A stretch of 64,000 bases of DNA from Pezizomycotina sp. ARF18 (Eukaryota; Ascomycota). Positions 1 to 9,163 of the stretch are shown here, piece by piece (the first letter of the stretch is position 1; every line of letters starts with the position of its first letter). The DNA lies in the NCBI GenBank assembly GCA_002224055.1, contig AZLU01000171.1, positions 1 through 64,000 on the forward strand, in the 5' to 3' direction. Both the position numbers and the translations under genes were made by a program. The notes below the pieces were generated by a model. The model was given only the letters and a program-made list of their open reading frames with translations. It was not told the DNA's origin and ran no database searches.

Positions 1-2245
1 CACGCCTTCAGAAACCATAAGCATTGTTTGGCAACGAACGAACAAATATTTTTGTCGACCAGTTGGAAATACTGGTATGATTCTCAATCGCTATACCTTT
101 AGCTACAAATGGAAATGGCACTCAATAGCGAGACATTACGACTAATATATTCTGTTCCTGACTGGCTACAGCTATTGCAATTCCATACTACAATGCCTCT
201 AAACTCGAACCGTTTAGGGAATCCGTCATAAACTACCCCGTGAGAGCGGTTATTCGCAGGGTCGCCGATGCTATTGCGCCTCCCAGTAATCGCTTATCTC
301 GAATCAGTACGGATTTCCATCGCGTCTACTGCTCTATATCATGCTTATCCTGTTTTCATTCTTCGAGTCCTGACCTTTGCATCTTTAGGTACTGTGCCGA
401 GCCAATCTCCCAATCCGCCGCCGGTTCGCATCGAAGACAAAGAATCACCAGAAGCGAAGAAGAAGGCTGCTATCAATGCAGGTCGATCCTTAACCTCGAG
501 GGCGTGAACGCTAAGAACTACGGGATGGAGGAATCGCTTTTTTCTGCCTGAAAGACGTTTTCGAAAGCGTCGTGGCAACCGATACACGTACCGGCGTCGT
601 TAGCCCGCTTCGCTTTGTGGAGGTGCTAAAATTCAAAAACGAACTATTTCGAAGCACAATGCACCAGGATGCTCACGAGTTTCTCACTACGTTTTGAACG
701 AGTGGTCGAAAATGTGGAGGAACATCACAAGAAATTACCACCGAGCAACAACATTCCATGCAATCTTTAGCACCAAACCGTCGGATACGCTTACTCCCGG
801 AATAGCTTCGTCGTCCGCTTCTACAGTTTCCTTATCGTCCACATCGCCAACAAGTTGGGTACACGACCTATTCGAAGGACATTTAACTTCAGAGACCAAA
901 TGCCTCACGTGTGAAAACGTGTCGCGAAGGGATGAAGCTTTTCTGGACCTATCGATCGACCTAGAGCGGAATACTCTGTCACTTCGTGTCTAAAGAATTT
1001 TTCCGCAAGTGAAATGTTGTGTGAGAGGAACAAGTTTCATTGCGACGGCTGCGGTGGTCTTCAGGAGGCTGAAAAAAACGGATGAAGATCAAAAAAACTG
1101 CCGCGCATATTAGCATTACACTGAAGCGCTTTAAGTATATGGAGGATTTGCAGCGGCACCAGAAGCTCTTCCACCGCGTTGTGTATCCGTATCATCTTCG
1201 ACTCTTCAACACTACGGACGATGCGGAGGATCCAGATCGGCTATACGAACTATACGCCGTTGTTGTGCATATCGGAGGGGTCCTTACCACGGCCACTACG
1301 TTTCCATAGTCAAAACAGAAGATAAGGGCTGGCTTTTGTACGATGATGAAATGGTGGAACCGGTTGATAGGTTCTTACGTTCGAAACTTCTTTGGGGACA
1401 GGCCAGGCCTGGCTTGCGCGTATGTTTTGTTCTATCAGGAGACGACCGAGGAAGCTATGGAGCGGGAGAATATGATGTGGTCGAAGTCTGCCGCGGCTAA
1501 GGATGCAAAGGCAGCCAAGGTGGACAAGCTTGTTCCCAACGGAACTCCCGCGAAGGATGTCAAGGCAGAGCTTACGAACGGCCACTTGGTGCCGCCCATA
1601 CCGGTTGTCATTGATGATGATCTGAGCGACTCACACGATGGAACAGAGTCGTCAAGAACACCAGCGACACCGCATCCACCCACAACTCCCTCGTCATCAT
1701 TCAAACCTTCGAACCGGCTTTCCCACGAACCGCCTTTACCATCTGTTTCTCCTATGAAATCGAAAAAAGAAAGGGACCGTGAGAAGAAGGAAGTAAAGGA
1801 ACGTGAGAAGGCTGCCAAAAAAGAGGAAAAGGAAAAGGTAAAGGAAAAAGAGAAGGAAAAGGTCAAGGAAAAAGAAAAAGAGAAGGATAAGGATAAGGAT
1901 AAGGACCATCACAAGGAATCGGGAAGTCACGGGATGAACAGGTTCCGGCCAGGTAGCATGAGCTTGTCTGCGAAGAAGGGCTTCTCGTGGGTGAGCAAGG
2001 ATAAAGAAAAGGACAAAGAGAAGGACAAGCACAACCCTAATCACGTTCAACCACAGCCAGCAGTACCACCGATACCTGACAGTTCCCATGAAACCAGCAC
2101 GACCTCACTGTTACCTCCAAGCACGACCAGTTCTGAAGATAGGGATAAAGATGTATTCAAAGAGAAGGAAAAGGAACCCGAAAAGCACCACCACCATCAC
2201 CATCGTTTTGGCTTGAAGAAGAAACTTTCGATTTTGTCGTCATGA
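1..2245 (+). CDS. creB: CreB / Ubp9-Ubp13 / USP12-46-type ubiquitin carboxyl-terminal hydrolase, 5' end cut by window edge
   Basis: Cysteine deubiquitinase of the USP family. In Aspergillus its orthologue CreB works with the WD40 protein CreC in carbon catabolite repression and transporter turnover. Seen here: the Cys box (GNT, then YCNSILQCL) straddles an intron at about 75-171, so the nucleophile codon is split by it. A QDAHEF motif lies at 664-681, two CxxC zinc pairs at about 899-912 and 1042-1056, the His box YHGHYVSIV near 1285-1312, and YDDEMV near 1339-1356. The tail after about 1450 is not catalytic. It is a Lys/Glu/Asp-rich probable coiled coil (1760-1910), Ser/Thr/Pro-rich stretches and six histidines near 2188-2208. 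The first residues lie off the window. The frame changes several times, for example where one T seems missing before the catalytic Cys and one near 550; I read these as sequencing errors. CreB rather than another USP rests on the catalytic core and the charged tail. Confidence 0.85.
75..171 (+). other. Intron splitting the catalytic Cys codon of creB
   Basis: The donor GTATGA follows codons for GNT, a CTGAC branch-like motif stands at 158-162, and the acceptor CTACAG ends at 171. Exon 2 starts C-TAT-TGC-AAT, giving Y-C-N-S. The join is in frame only if one T is restored before the donor, which fits the deletion pattern seen in the neighbouring genes. Confidence 0.6.
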
Positions 2246-3188
2246 AAAGCGTTCATCTAATTGCGTTTACACACTCTCGTTCATCACTATCAAACACCTC
2301 TCGTTCGCCTCCGCCGTATCACGATTCATCTCACAACGCCCTTGTACAATTTGTATAGCCATATTACGACTTTTTTTTTCCCTTTTGGAAAACGTTTCCG
2401 TTCTCTTCTACTGCCTCATTTCTTTTTTTAATTCACATGGAGCATTGTAATCGGCATTTCAATTTGGGGAATACGTTTTTTTTTTTCTTTCTTTTTTGTG
2501 GTTCCAAGATGGTATTAAGTACTTATCCTTCTCTCTTCGGCGCATTGAACATTTCATCAAATTTTGTCTACTAACATTTCTTCTCGGTCAACGAGACGCA
2601 TTACGTATGTTTTTCAATAATTGGTTTTTGGTTATTTAAAAAAAAAGAATTTTCGTTTCAATAATGCTAAACTGGCAGTTTTTATATCATCCTTGTATCT
2701 CTCCTTTTTTCCCTATAAATTTCAGTCTACCTTTCTTTACCTTTTTCCTCTCCTCTATTTTGTATGCAATACCCCGGCATGAGTAATGTATTGTACATGG
2801 ACGGACGAAAGTAATTATTTGGGTCAAGAAGACATGGGTCAAGCTGTTATCTGGTAGAAATTTGCATCATGGAGAAAGACAGCATTTCGGGTTTCGTATT
2901 TACTCCTATGGGACTTGATTAAGTACACCAAACGTTTTGCGAGAAAGTGAAAATATAATATAGTCAACATTCCAGCGCTCATGAAAAATGGAAAAAAAAA
3001 AAAAAGCATTACAAAACAAGAGGGGAACGCTGAGCTCCGAGTCCAATTCTCGGGCATTTATATCGTGATAAAGGAAACATCTCGGAGCGCAAAGAGTTCC
3101 CCCCGTGACGGAGATATGGTAAATAATACGTTGGGATAATGGTTCGCTTTGCAAGAAGGGGGTTCAATGAAGGGCTTATACGATTCGT
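2246..3188. other. Intergenic, shared 3' region of convergent creB and YOS1
   Basis: AT-rich sequence with several runs of 8 to 13 T or A. No coding pattern is visible. It should hold the polyadenylation signals of both genes. Confidence 0.6.
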
Positions 3189-3757
3189 TCAGCCGAGAAT
3201 TATTTCGTAGATGATTACTATAATGTTAATAGCGATCAGAGGTACTAAATATAAAGCCCCAAGAGATGTTAGTGCGACTCATGCTTCCTTCACATGTATC
3301 CATTGAGCTATATAAAAAGACAGCGCCGAGGGCAAAGCACAACAACGGTAAGAAAATGAAGAGGGGAGAATGATTTTTTGTCACTGACTTCTCATGAGCG
3401 TCCGAACGGCCGATACGAAGTTTATGAGTTTCGCCTTGATGCTGACGTCCTGGCCGGCTCCAAGGCGGGTTGTGCGGGATTCGCCCAGCCGACTAAATTA
3501 GCGAGGTTAGCGCACCTGATGGCTATCAAAGAAACGTGAGGGCAGGAACTTTTAGCAAGATGAGAGCATACTTCTTGCGAGGAACCGGTCTTCCGATAGG
3601 ATGGCGATGGCGTTGATGAGGAGGAGGATTACTGGTTAGACGTTAGTATCCATGCCCGCGGCGCAACCGGCAGGTATAAAGTGCTGTTCCATAGGTCGCT
3701 GGGCTGAGCTTCCTCACCGATCAGAAGGCCTCCTATTTGGTCTAGAACGGGAATCAT
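3189..3757 (-). CDS. YOS1: Yos1 / IER3IP1-like ER-Golgi transport protein, four exons
   Basis: Small membrane protein of the Yip1-Yif1-Yos1 complex needed for COPII vesicle traffic from ER to Golgi; about 87 residues, the family's normal size. The exons I read are 3757-3718, 3631-3572, 3492-3389 and 3244-3189, all with GT-AG borders. Exon 1 begins MIPVLDQIGG. Exon 2 gives the family hallmark LLLINAIAILSEDRFLAR. Exon 3 begins IGW and contains SIKAKLINFVSAVRTLMR. Exon 4 gives PLIAINIIVIIYEIILG and a stop. The first and last hydrophobic stretches are the two membrane segments. Exon lengths total 260 nt; one base appears missing in exon 3 near 3445, where the frame moves from the IGWANPA reading to the SIKAKL reading. 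The gene is convergent with creB. Identification is confident because all four exons match the family in order. Confidence 0.85.
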
Positions 3758-3977
3758 CGTTGCTGCAGGTGGCCTTTGAGCTAAAGTAGAGGTGGTGAGC
3801 GGGCTGAGAGGAGGAGGCGAATCGGAGGGGAGTCGGAAGGGTTAGGGTTTGAACAAGCAATTGTTCGTGCAGGTGACGGTTAAGTTTTGTGTGAAAGGCG
3901 TAAAGTTGACACTTATATTTTCCCGGGCTCTTTCCTTCCTCCTTGATTTAAAAAGGTAGATAAATATATGTTACCGG

Positions 3978-4002
3978 TTTTTTTTTTTTTTTTTTTTTTT
4001 TT
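3978..4002. repeat. Poly(T) tract, 25 nt
   Basis: Uninterrupted T run in the intergenic region upstream of YOS1, one of at least a dozen long A or T runs in the window. Confidence 0.95.
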
Positions 4003-4790
4003 ACTATAAATTGTATATAACCCAGGATCTCGTTTCGATAAGTGACGATGTTGGAGTGGAAGGACCCGAAAAGCTGTGTAAATTTGGAGACGTGGTAACA
4101 AGGGTAATTTTATATCCCTTTCTTGCAAAAGGGACTACTTTTGAGGTACTCAAAAAAATTTGTTTTTTGAATACCCTCTTTTTTTTTGGGACCACTTTAG
4201 GAAATCGTAATTTTAAAATTTTTATTTAAAAAAAAGAATAAAAAAAAAATTATTGATTTGTTACTTCTTAAGTTCTTCGGCAAGACTAGCTACTTTTGCC
4301 GCCTGCTGGCAAGATATACTAGCGAGGCTCTTAGCGTAACGAGATATATTTTAATTTCGAGGCTCGAAACTCGAGCAGTCCTCCCGTATAAATCTCCAAT
4401 TTCAAAATGGAAATGTCAGGAATTTTTTGTTGTTTTTTGAGGTGGCAAGGCACAGTTGTATTTCCCTCGGTACTGCAGCACTGCAAAAAGTTGGGCACGA
4501 TAAATGCCCTGGATGCCAGCAACGCTCGGTCTTGTAAAAACGCCCTTGGTAAGAAAATTTCGGTGGCTTTCGAATTTTGCGATGCTTGGAATACGTACAC
4601 TAGGATGAACACCATCGGTATATGATAGGTTTGTGTATCGCTCTTATCAGTGCACAGACTAGAGTCACTTTACGAAAAATTCGAAATCGTTCAAAGCCCG
4701 TATAATAGATTTTCTTAATCTCGAGATACAATTTGCTCCATTCCGGCGGCAGTATCCCTCCTGTAAGATCGTACAAGTTCCCTGAACCAC

Positions 4791-4826
4791 GTTTCTTCTT
4801 CTTCTTCTTCTTCTTCTTCTTCTTCA
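4791..4826. repeat. (TTC)n microsatellite
   Basis: About eleven TTC units just past the probable stop codon of the small proline-rich gene. Read on the minus strand in other frames it would give runs of Lys or Glu. Confidence 0.9.
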
Positions 4827-4831
4827 CAAAT

Positions 4832-5321
4832 TTATCCATAGTATTCCTCCAGCTCTTCGATAGATTGGTGTGGGAGCTTATTGATCGGGGTGGCGTCTGG
4901 ATCCTCGTAGGCAACTTGAAAGAACGGGAATCTTTGTCAGCAAATTATTCCGCCAAGGCTATCTATAGTGAAGATATCGCGCGGTACTTACTCTTTTCCC
5001 CACCCTTTAGGAATTCGACGACCTTTTCTTTTTCTCCCGCCGGAAGGCTGTCGATATAGGCGTACATCTCCAACATGTCCCACTTGCCCTCCTTCCAGCA
5101 GGGGGAGGAACAACGGACTTTTGTGGAGGATTGTCGGTTGGAGGATTGTCGGTTGGAGGATTGTCGGTGGGAACATTGTCGGCAGCCGACAGTGGTGTGG
5201 CGTGATGGGAGGCTGTAGTGGCAGGCATCGGAATTGTAGCAAGTCTCTCCTTCACGGTCGCAGAGCGCATGTTTGGCTGCTGGGGCAGCGGTATGGTGGG
5301 AGGGAAGGCAGTGGCAGACAT
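4832..5321 (-). CDS. Unrecognised small proline-rich protein, two exons
   Basis: I do not recognise this gene. It starts MSATAFPPTIPLPQQPNMRS and continues with a Pro/Thr/Ala-rich region holding a five-residue tandem repeat (PTDNP, three to four copies, from a 15-bp DNA repeat at about 5127-5172). Then comes a compact, protein-like segment, KWDMLEMYAYIDSLP, followed by GEKEKVVEFLKGG. A strong donor GTAAGT at 4991 and an acceptor at 4915 bound a 77-bp intron. Exon 2 reads AYEDPDATPINKLP and ends in EELEEYYG before TAA at 4834-4832. The frame shifts once inside exon 1, between the repeat and the KWDMLEM segment. Total size is about 137 residues, with no signal peptide or membrane segment. The alternative is that the coding region continues beyond 4832 through the TTC repeat; I think this less likely. 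Confidence 0.5.
5127..5172. repeat. 15-bp coding tandem repeat
   Basis: Three near-identical units of GGAGGATTGTCGGTT, encoding repeated PTDNP on the minus strand within the small proline-rich gene. Confidence 0.9.
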
Positions 5322-5904
5322 TTTTTAATTGGTAGATAGTGGGGTGTTAGAGAGATGACGTAGTATATTTCCTTTTAATTGGAGTATACGCCACTTATTG
5401 TTGTTGTTGTTGTTGTTGTTTTTTGTGTGCGTCTGGCTGTTGTGGGAAAACCCTTTTTCGTGCTTTACTTTTGTGGGAAAAAATTGAAAAACGAAAAACC
5501 CCTTGCCCTACCACCGAGACTGTTTTCTTTTAGCTTATGTAATTCACTAATCTCCCTTCAAAATTCCCCACACAAAAATTTATTTTAGTCAGAAAATTTC
5601 AATATACTTTCGATCAATTTCTGGGTACCCTTTCCCATCCTTCCACTAAACGACAACCAAAAAATTTCAGCCTGGCCACATCTCCCTTTTTCTTATAAGA
5701 AACAAAAAAAAGTCCAATTGTTGAAGCAGGGATAAAGTAAAAAAGGTCTTCTTGGTCATTTATCTCCTGTTTCACCCATCCTTCAGATAACGGGTTCTCA
5801 TCGTTGAGGTACGTGCTTCCGTCTATAACTCTCGGTTACCCTTCACTATCTCTTTTCATGGGAGATGGACCTTAAAGCTAACATTCTTGGCAATAGGGAA
5901 AAAT
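5322..5904. other. Intergenic between divergent genes, with (GTT)n
   Basis: Holds a GTT repeat at about 5397-5423 and otherwise AT-rich sequence. It is likely the promoter region for the small minus-strand gene and for the unrecognised plus-strand gene. Confidence 0.45.
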
Positions 5905-6792
5905 ATGGCACCTACACTCGCGGACATTTACAGGGTTGTGTAGGAAGCAACCCCGTACACTAACGCGCCCTACCTCGCCCTGCAAAGAACTATCGACTAC
6001 GACGTGTACGATCGCGCTATCAAGGGGGAAAACCTGACTGTTATCGCCGATAGCAACCTCATCGACTACACGACATTGAGTGCCGGAACTTGCTCTTTCT
6101 TGTCCAGTCATGCCAGCACCTGCTCGCCGTCCCTGACAAGTTCAAGTATCGTCATAACGGTTCGCACAGTATCGGGGAGTATCTCGGCCGGATTTTTTGC
6201 TCAAGCGCGCAGAAAGTCGTCTTGCTAAAATCGGACGGTGGGCAAACGCAAGTGAACAAGGGACGTTATTCAAAAGATCACTTATCGGGTGACATCAAGT
6301 TTTTCCGTTTGTCAACAAACCTGTATGATCCACCATTTGCCGCTCATTCACTCCAGGAGTGTACCGATCTTACAATGCAGCAGCAAATCGGTGCCCCGTT
6401 TCGCACCGGAGGATCCCCTGCCATGGTGTGGCTTCACAGGTGAGGTCTACGCACTCCTTTACGAGCACTACCGCGGTTACTAATGATACGGCAGGATTTG
6501 GCCCAGAGACAAGGACGACATACCACTGCAGCAAGAAAAGTTTGGAGATAAAATTGTTTATTAATTTCAAAAGACTTCGATCAGTTGGGGGAGAGTCGGC
6601 CGCCCGGCCGAGAAACTGGTAGCTGGGTATTCCCGAAAGAGGTTCGATCAAGAGATCAAAGCAAAAATAATGGAATGGATCTTTTTCCAGATGAATGCAG
6701 AAGCTAGAGGCTATATTGGTTTAAAGGACGAAATGTGTATAGCGCTAAACGCTATTGCTAATTATCTGGAGCAAAAGAATGGCGCAGGCTGA
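5905..6792 (+). CDS. Unrecognised protein, probably multi-exon
   Basis: I do not recognise this gene. A plausible start MAPTLADIYRVV lies at 5905, followed by EATPYTNAPYLALQRTIDYD and a continuous stretch to about 6115. After a frame change comes FKYRHNGSHSIGEYLGRIF and a run ending at a strong donor (CACAG then GTGAGG) near 6441. An acceptor GGCAG near 6493 leads to RDKDDIPLQQEKFGDKIVY. The last segment, KRFDQEIKAKIMEWIFFQMN to NYLEQKNGAG, stops at 6790-6792. Codon use and the charged soluble composition look coding, and the segments line up with splice signals. I see no signal peptide, membrane segment or known motif. It sits at the edge of the repeat-rich island and may be lineage-specific. 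Exon borders are uncertain. Confidence 0.4.
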
Positions 6793-7369
6793 ACAAAGAC
6801 CAGAGCATTTGTACTGTAAACTAAATATCCAAAAAAAAAAAAAAACCCGCTGTAGTTGAATTGAAAACTGACCCCCAGAGATTCACAAAAGATTCTACCT
6901 AAAAAATCGGAAGTGACCTCGTACAACACTACTTGCGTGAAAATAGTAAGCCGTGATAGGAACCCTCGTGAGGAGATAGATGCCCTTTTCAACATTTCCC
7001 GCTAGGATGCCGAAAGATGTCTGTAATTACAGGACATGACGATAATGGCATGGTATTTCTAACAAAAACTGCTTGATAGATCGTACCAGTGTATAATATT
7101 CACAATCGACAATGTTTGTTGCCGAAACGGAACAGAGCAGTTAGACTGTGGGGTCTATACGAAGTATTTAAACTATTAATTACCACATACTTCACCCTTA
7201 GACATGAGCATGCAAGAAGTTGAGTATATCTGGAAACGTCTCCTGAATATACTTTGGATGAAAATGGAAGGCCAAAAGAATTGCAATATTTTCTTCATGG
7301 ACAAGGGTGTGACCGTCTGCCGATGGAGAGGCATTATTATATAACAAACGGAACCTTGCGATACTATTG

Positions 7370-7610
7370 GTATTGGGCCGTGAACACCGTACGGCAATGT
7401 TGGGCCTGAAGGTATTGGTTGAACAACATTGGTCCAGAAATGCCATATCCGACATTGGTCCTAGAATACCGTATGTAAGCATTTGCTTTAAGCTATCATA
7501 CGGCGATATTAGTCCTCGACCAGCGTCGACCGGCATTAGCCCTGGTACGCTGTACACCAACATCAGTTCTAGATCGCCGTTAAGCCTTGAATCACCGTTG
7601 CTTAACATCG
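7370..7610. repeat. Degenerate tandem repeat, about 26-30 bp unit, about 7 copies
   Basis: Units share the core CATTGGTCC followed by about 10 variable bases and a CCGTA-like end. Recognisable copies start near 7370, 7395, 7425, 7450, 7500, 7530 and 7555, with spacing irregular through indels. The core CAACATTGG also occurs in the array at 7990-8290, so the two may be related. Confidence 0.6.
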
Positions 7611-7763
7611 TTCCCAGGACAAGAGTTTATAGTATAAAAAACGGGTATAAAAAGATTATTTTATAACGACTGTATCTACCAAGAGGCAGGCTTCACGCCG
7701 CCGAAAAACTAAGTGCTCCATATATGTTATTTTAAAACCCTAAACGCATAAGCAGCGTTATAA

Positions 7764-7812
7764 TAGTTAACTAAATTAGTTAACTAAAATATTACATTAT
7801 AATAGTTAACTA
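7764..7812. repeat. Three copies of the 10-bp palindrome TAGTTAACTA
   Basis: Exact copies at 7764-7773, 7777-7786 and 7803-7812. The first and third are inside a longer shared sequence, ATTATAATAGTTAACTAAAT or close to it. Perfect dyad symmetry could be a protein site or the footprint of repeat growth. Confidence 0.85.
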
Positions 7813-7989
7813 AATAATATCCTTTCTCCCTCAGATACAACTACAGCACTTAGCAAGATTTTGTGTAGATTATAATTTTAAGCTCTAAGTGTCTTGACAG
7901 GGTCTAATTTAATGTAATTCTAATTTACTCATATGAAGTAAACAATAATTGTCAGCATATAGATATATTATACAAGCACTACATGACGA

Positions 7990-8290
7990 TAACAACATCC
8001 ATGTTCGTACCCAACATTGGATATTCATACCAACATTGGATGTCTCTTACCAACATTGAATGTTCGTTACCAACACCCGATGTTCGTACAACATCGAATG
8101 TTCATACTAGCATCGGATGTTTCGTACCGCATTGATGTTCGTATCAGCCGTACCAGCATTGGATGTTCGTGCCAGCATTGGATGTTCGTATCAGCATTTG
8201 ATGTTCGTATCAGCATTGGATGTTCGTACTAGCACTGGATGTTTCATACCAATATTGCATGTCTGTATCAACATTGCATGTCTTGTCTCA
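7990..8290. repeat. Minisatellite, about 20-bp unit, about 15 copies
   Basis: The consensus is close to CCAACATTGGATGTTCGTA. About fifteen units run head to tail with unit lengths of 18 to 26 bp and 10 to 30 percent divergence, and the central copies (about 8155-8240) are the most alike. There are no unique spacers, so it is not a CRISPR-type array. Confidence 0.9.
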
Positions 8291-8996
8291 GTCAACACAG
8301 CATGATCAGCTTTGCACAGCTTTGATCAACGGTTTATTGCCACCAAAGTTTTGATAAATAAAAGATACAAAAGGTGCTTGTAAAAAAAAACGCCAAGTTT
8401 AGATAGAGGGGCAAGATTAGCCGTCCCACTATATTCAATGTTCCAAATTCGACCGGAATAACAAAAACCCGAATTAGGAAAGACCATTTCCTGAACCGTA
8501 AAAAAGAGATAAAAAAAAATTTTTTTTTTTTTTTTTATATAAATCACTTCTTTAAGTAATCCTAAGATTCCCCTTAATATTAAGATAATTTTTGTATCGA
8601 CTTGAAGGCAATCTTAGGACGGACTTGCAAATAAAGTCATCATAAATACCGGTTTTTCTCTATGATACTATACTTAATGTGTGTGTGTGCGCTGATCTCC
8701 CTCCTCCGTATATTCTTGATATACCATCATCAAACAACTGACTTCAGCATCTTCTCTTAGGATCCTTGAATCTTCAAATTGAAATCAAGCATTCCCGGAG
8801 CTCACCAAAAGGATGGTATGATAAGATATAGCACTTGTTCCGTTATCCAAAACTTCTTGTTCGGCGGCTATTATGTCGTCCCTCAAGCGTACGGCGCTCT
8901 AGTCTCGTCACTAAAGTATGCTTGCCGTAAGGAACTAAATGTAATAATTATTAGAATGGTCACTAAACGGAGAAAAAAAAAGATTCCCTGACTTAC

Positions 8997-8998
<2 letters not shown>

Positions 8999-9029
<31 letters not shown>

Positions 9030-9030
9030 T
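8999..9030. repeat. (TC)n microsatellite
   Basis: Interrupted TC dinucleotide run between the minisatellite and the nuclease-like gene. Confidence 0.9.
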
Positions 9031-9163
9031 TAATCAAAAACGGTTGTTCTGAAAGTGTATGGGAGGCTATTTAACACCAACCCTGATGATCAACAGTAAC
9101 CTATGGAACCAAATGTAACCATAGAAAGGAGCTGCTCAGGATAACGAGGCAAAAGCGGACAAG

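Larger units (their letters stand above)
3758..4831. other. Intergenic / YOS1 promoter side, AT-rich
   Basis: Between the YOS1 start and the end of the next minus-strand gene. It contains a T run of 25 (3978-4002), short A and T runs, and a TTC repeat at about 4791-4826. I see no gene. Confidence 0.5.
6793..9163. other. Repeat-rich gene-free stretch of the accessory island
   Basis: About 2.4 kb, AT-rich, with two degenerate tandem arrays (about 7370-7610 and 7990-8290), three copies of a palindrome (7764-7812) and a TC microsatellite (about 8999-9030). I see no credible gene. The minus-strand frame at 7198-7608 is open mainly because of the repeat. Confidence 0.5.

Noticed and set aside
7198-7608. 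136-codon minus-strand frame.
   Set aside because: Its first half is the translated degenerate repeat and there is no other support.
7990-8290. Regular repeats might suggest a CRISPR array.
   Set aside because: Units are head to tail without unique spacers, and the genome is eukaryotic.
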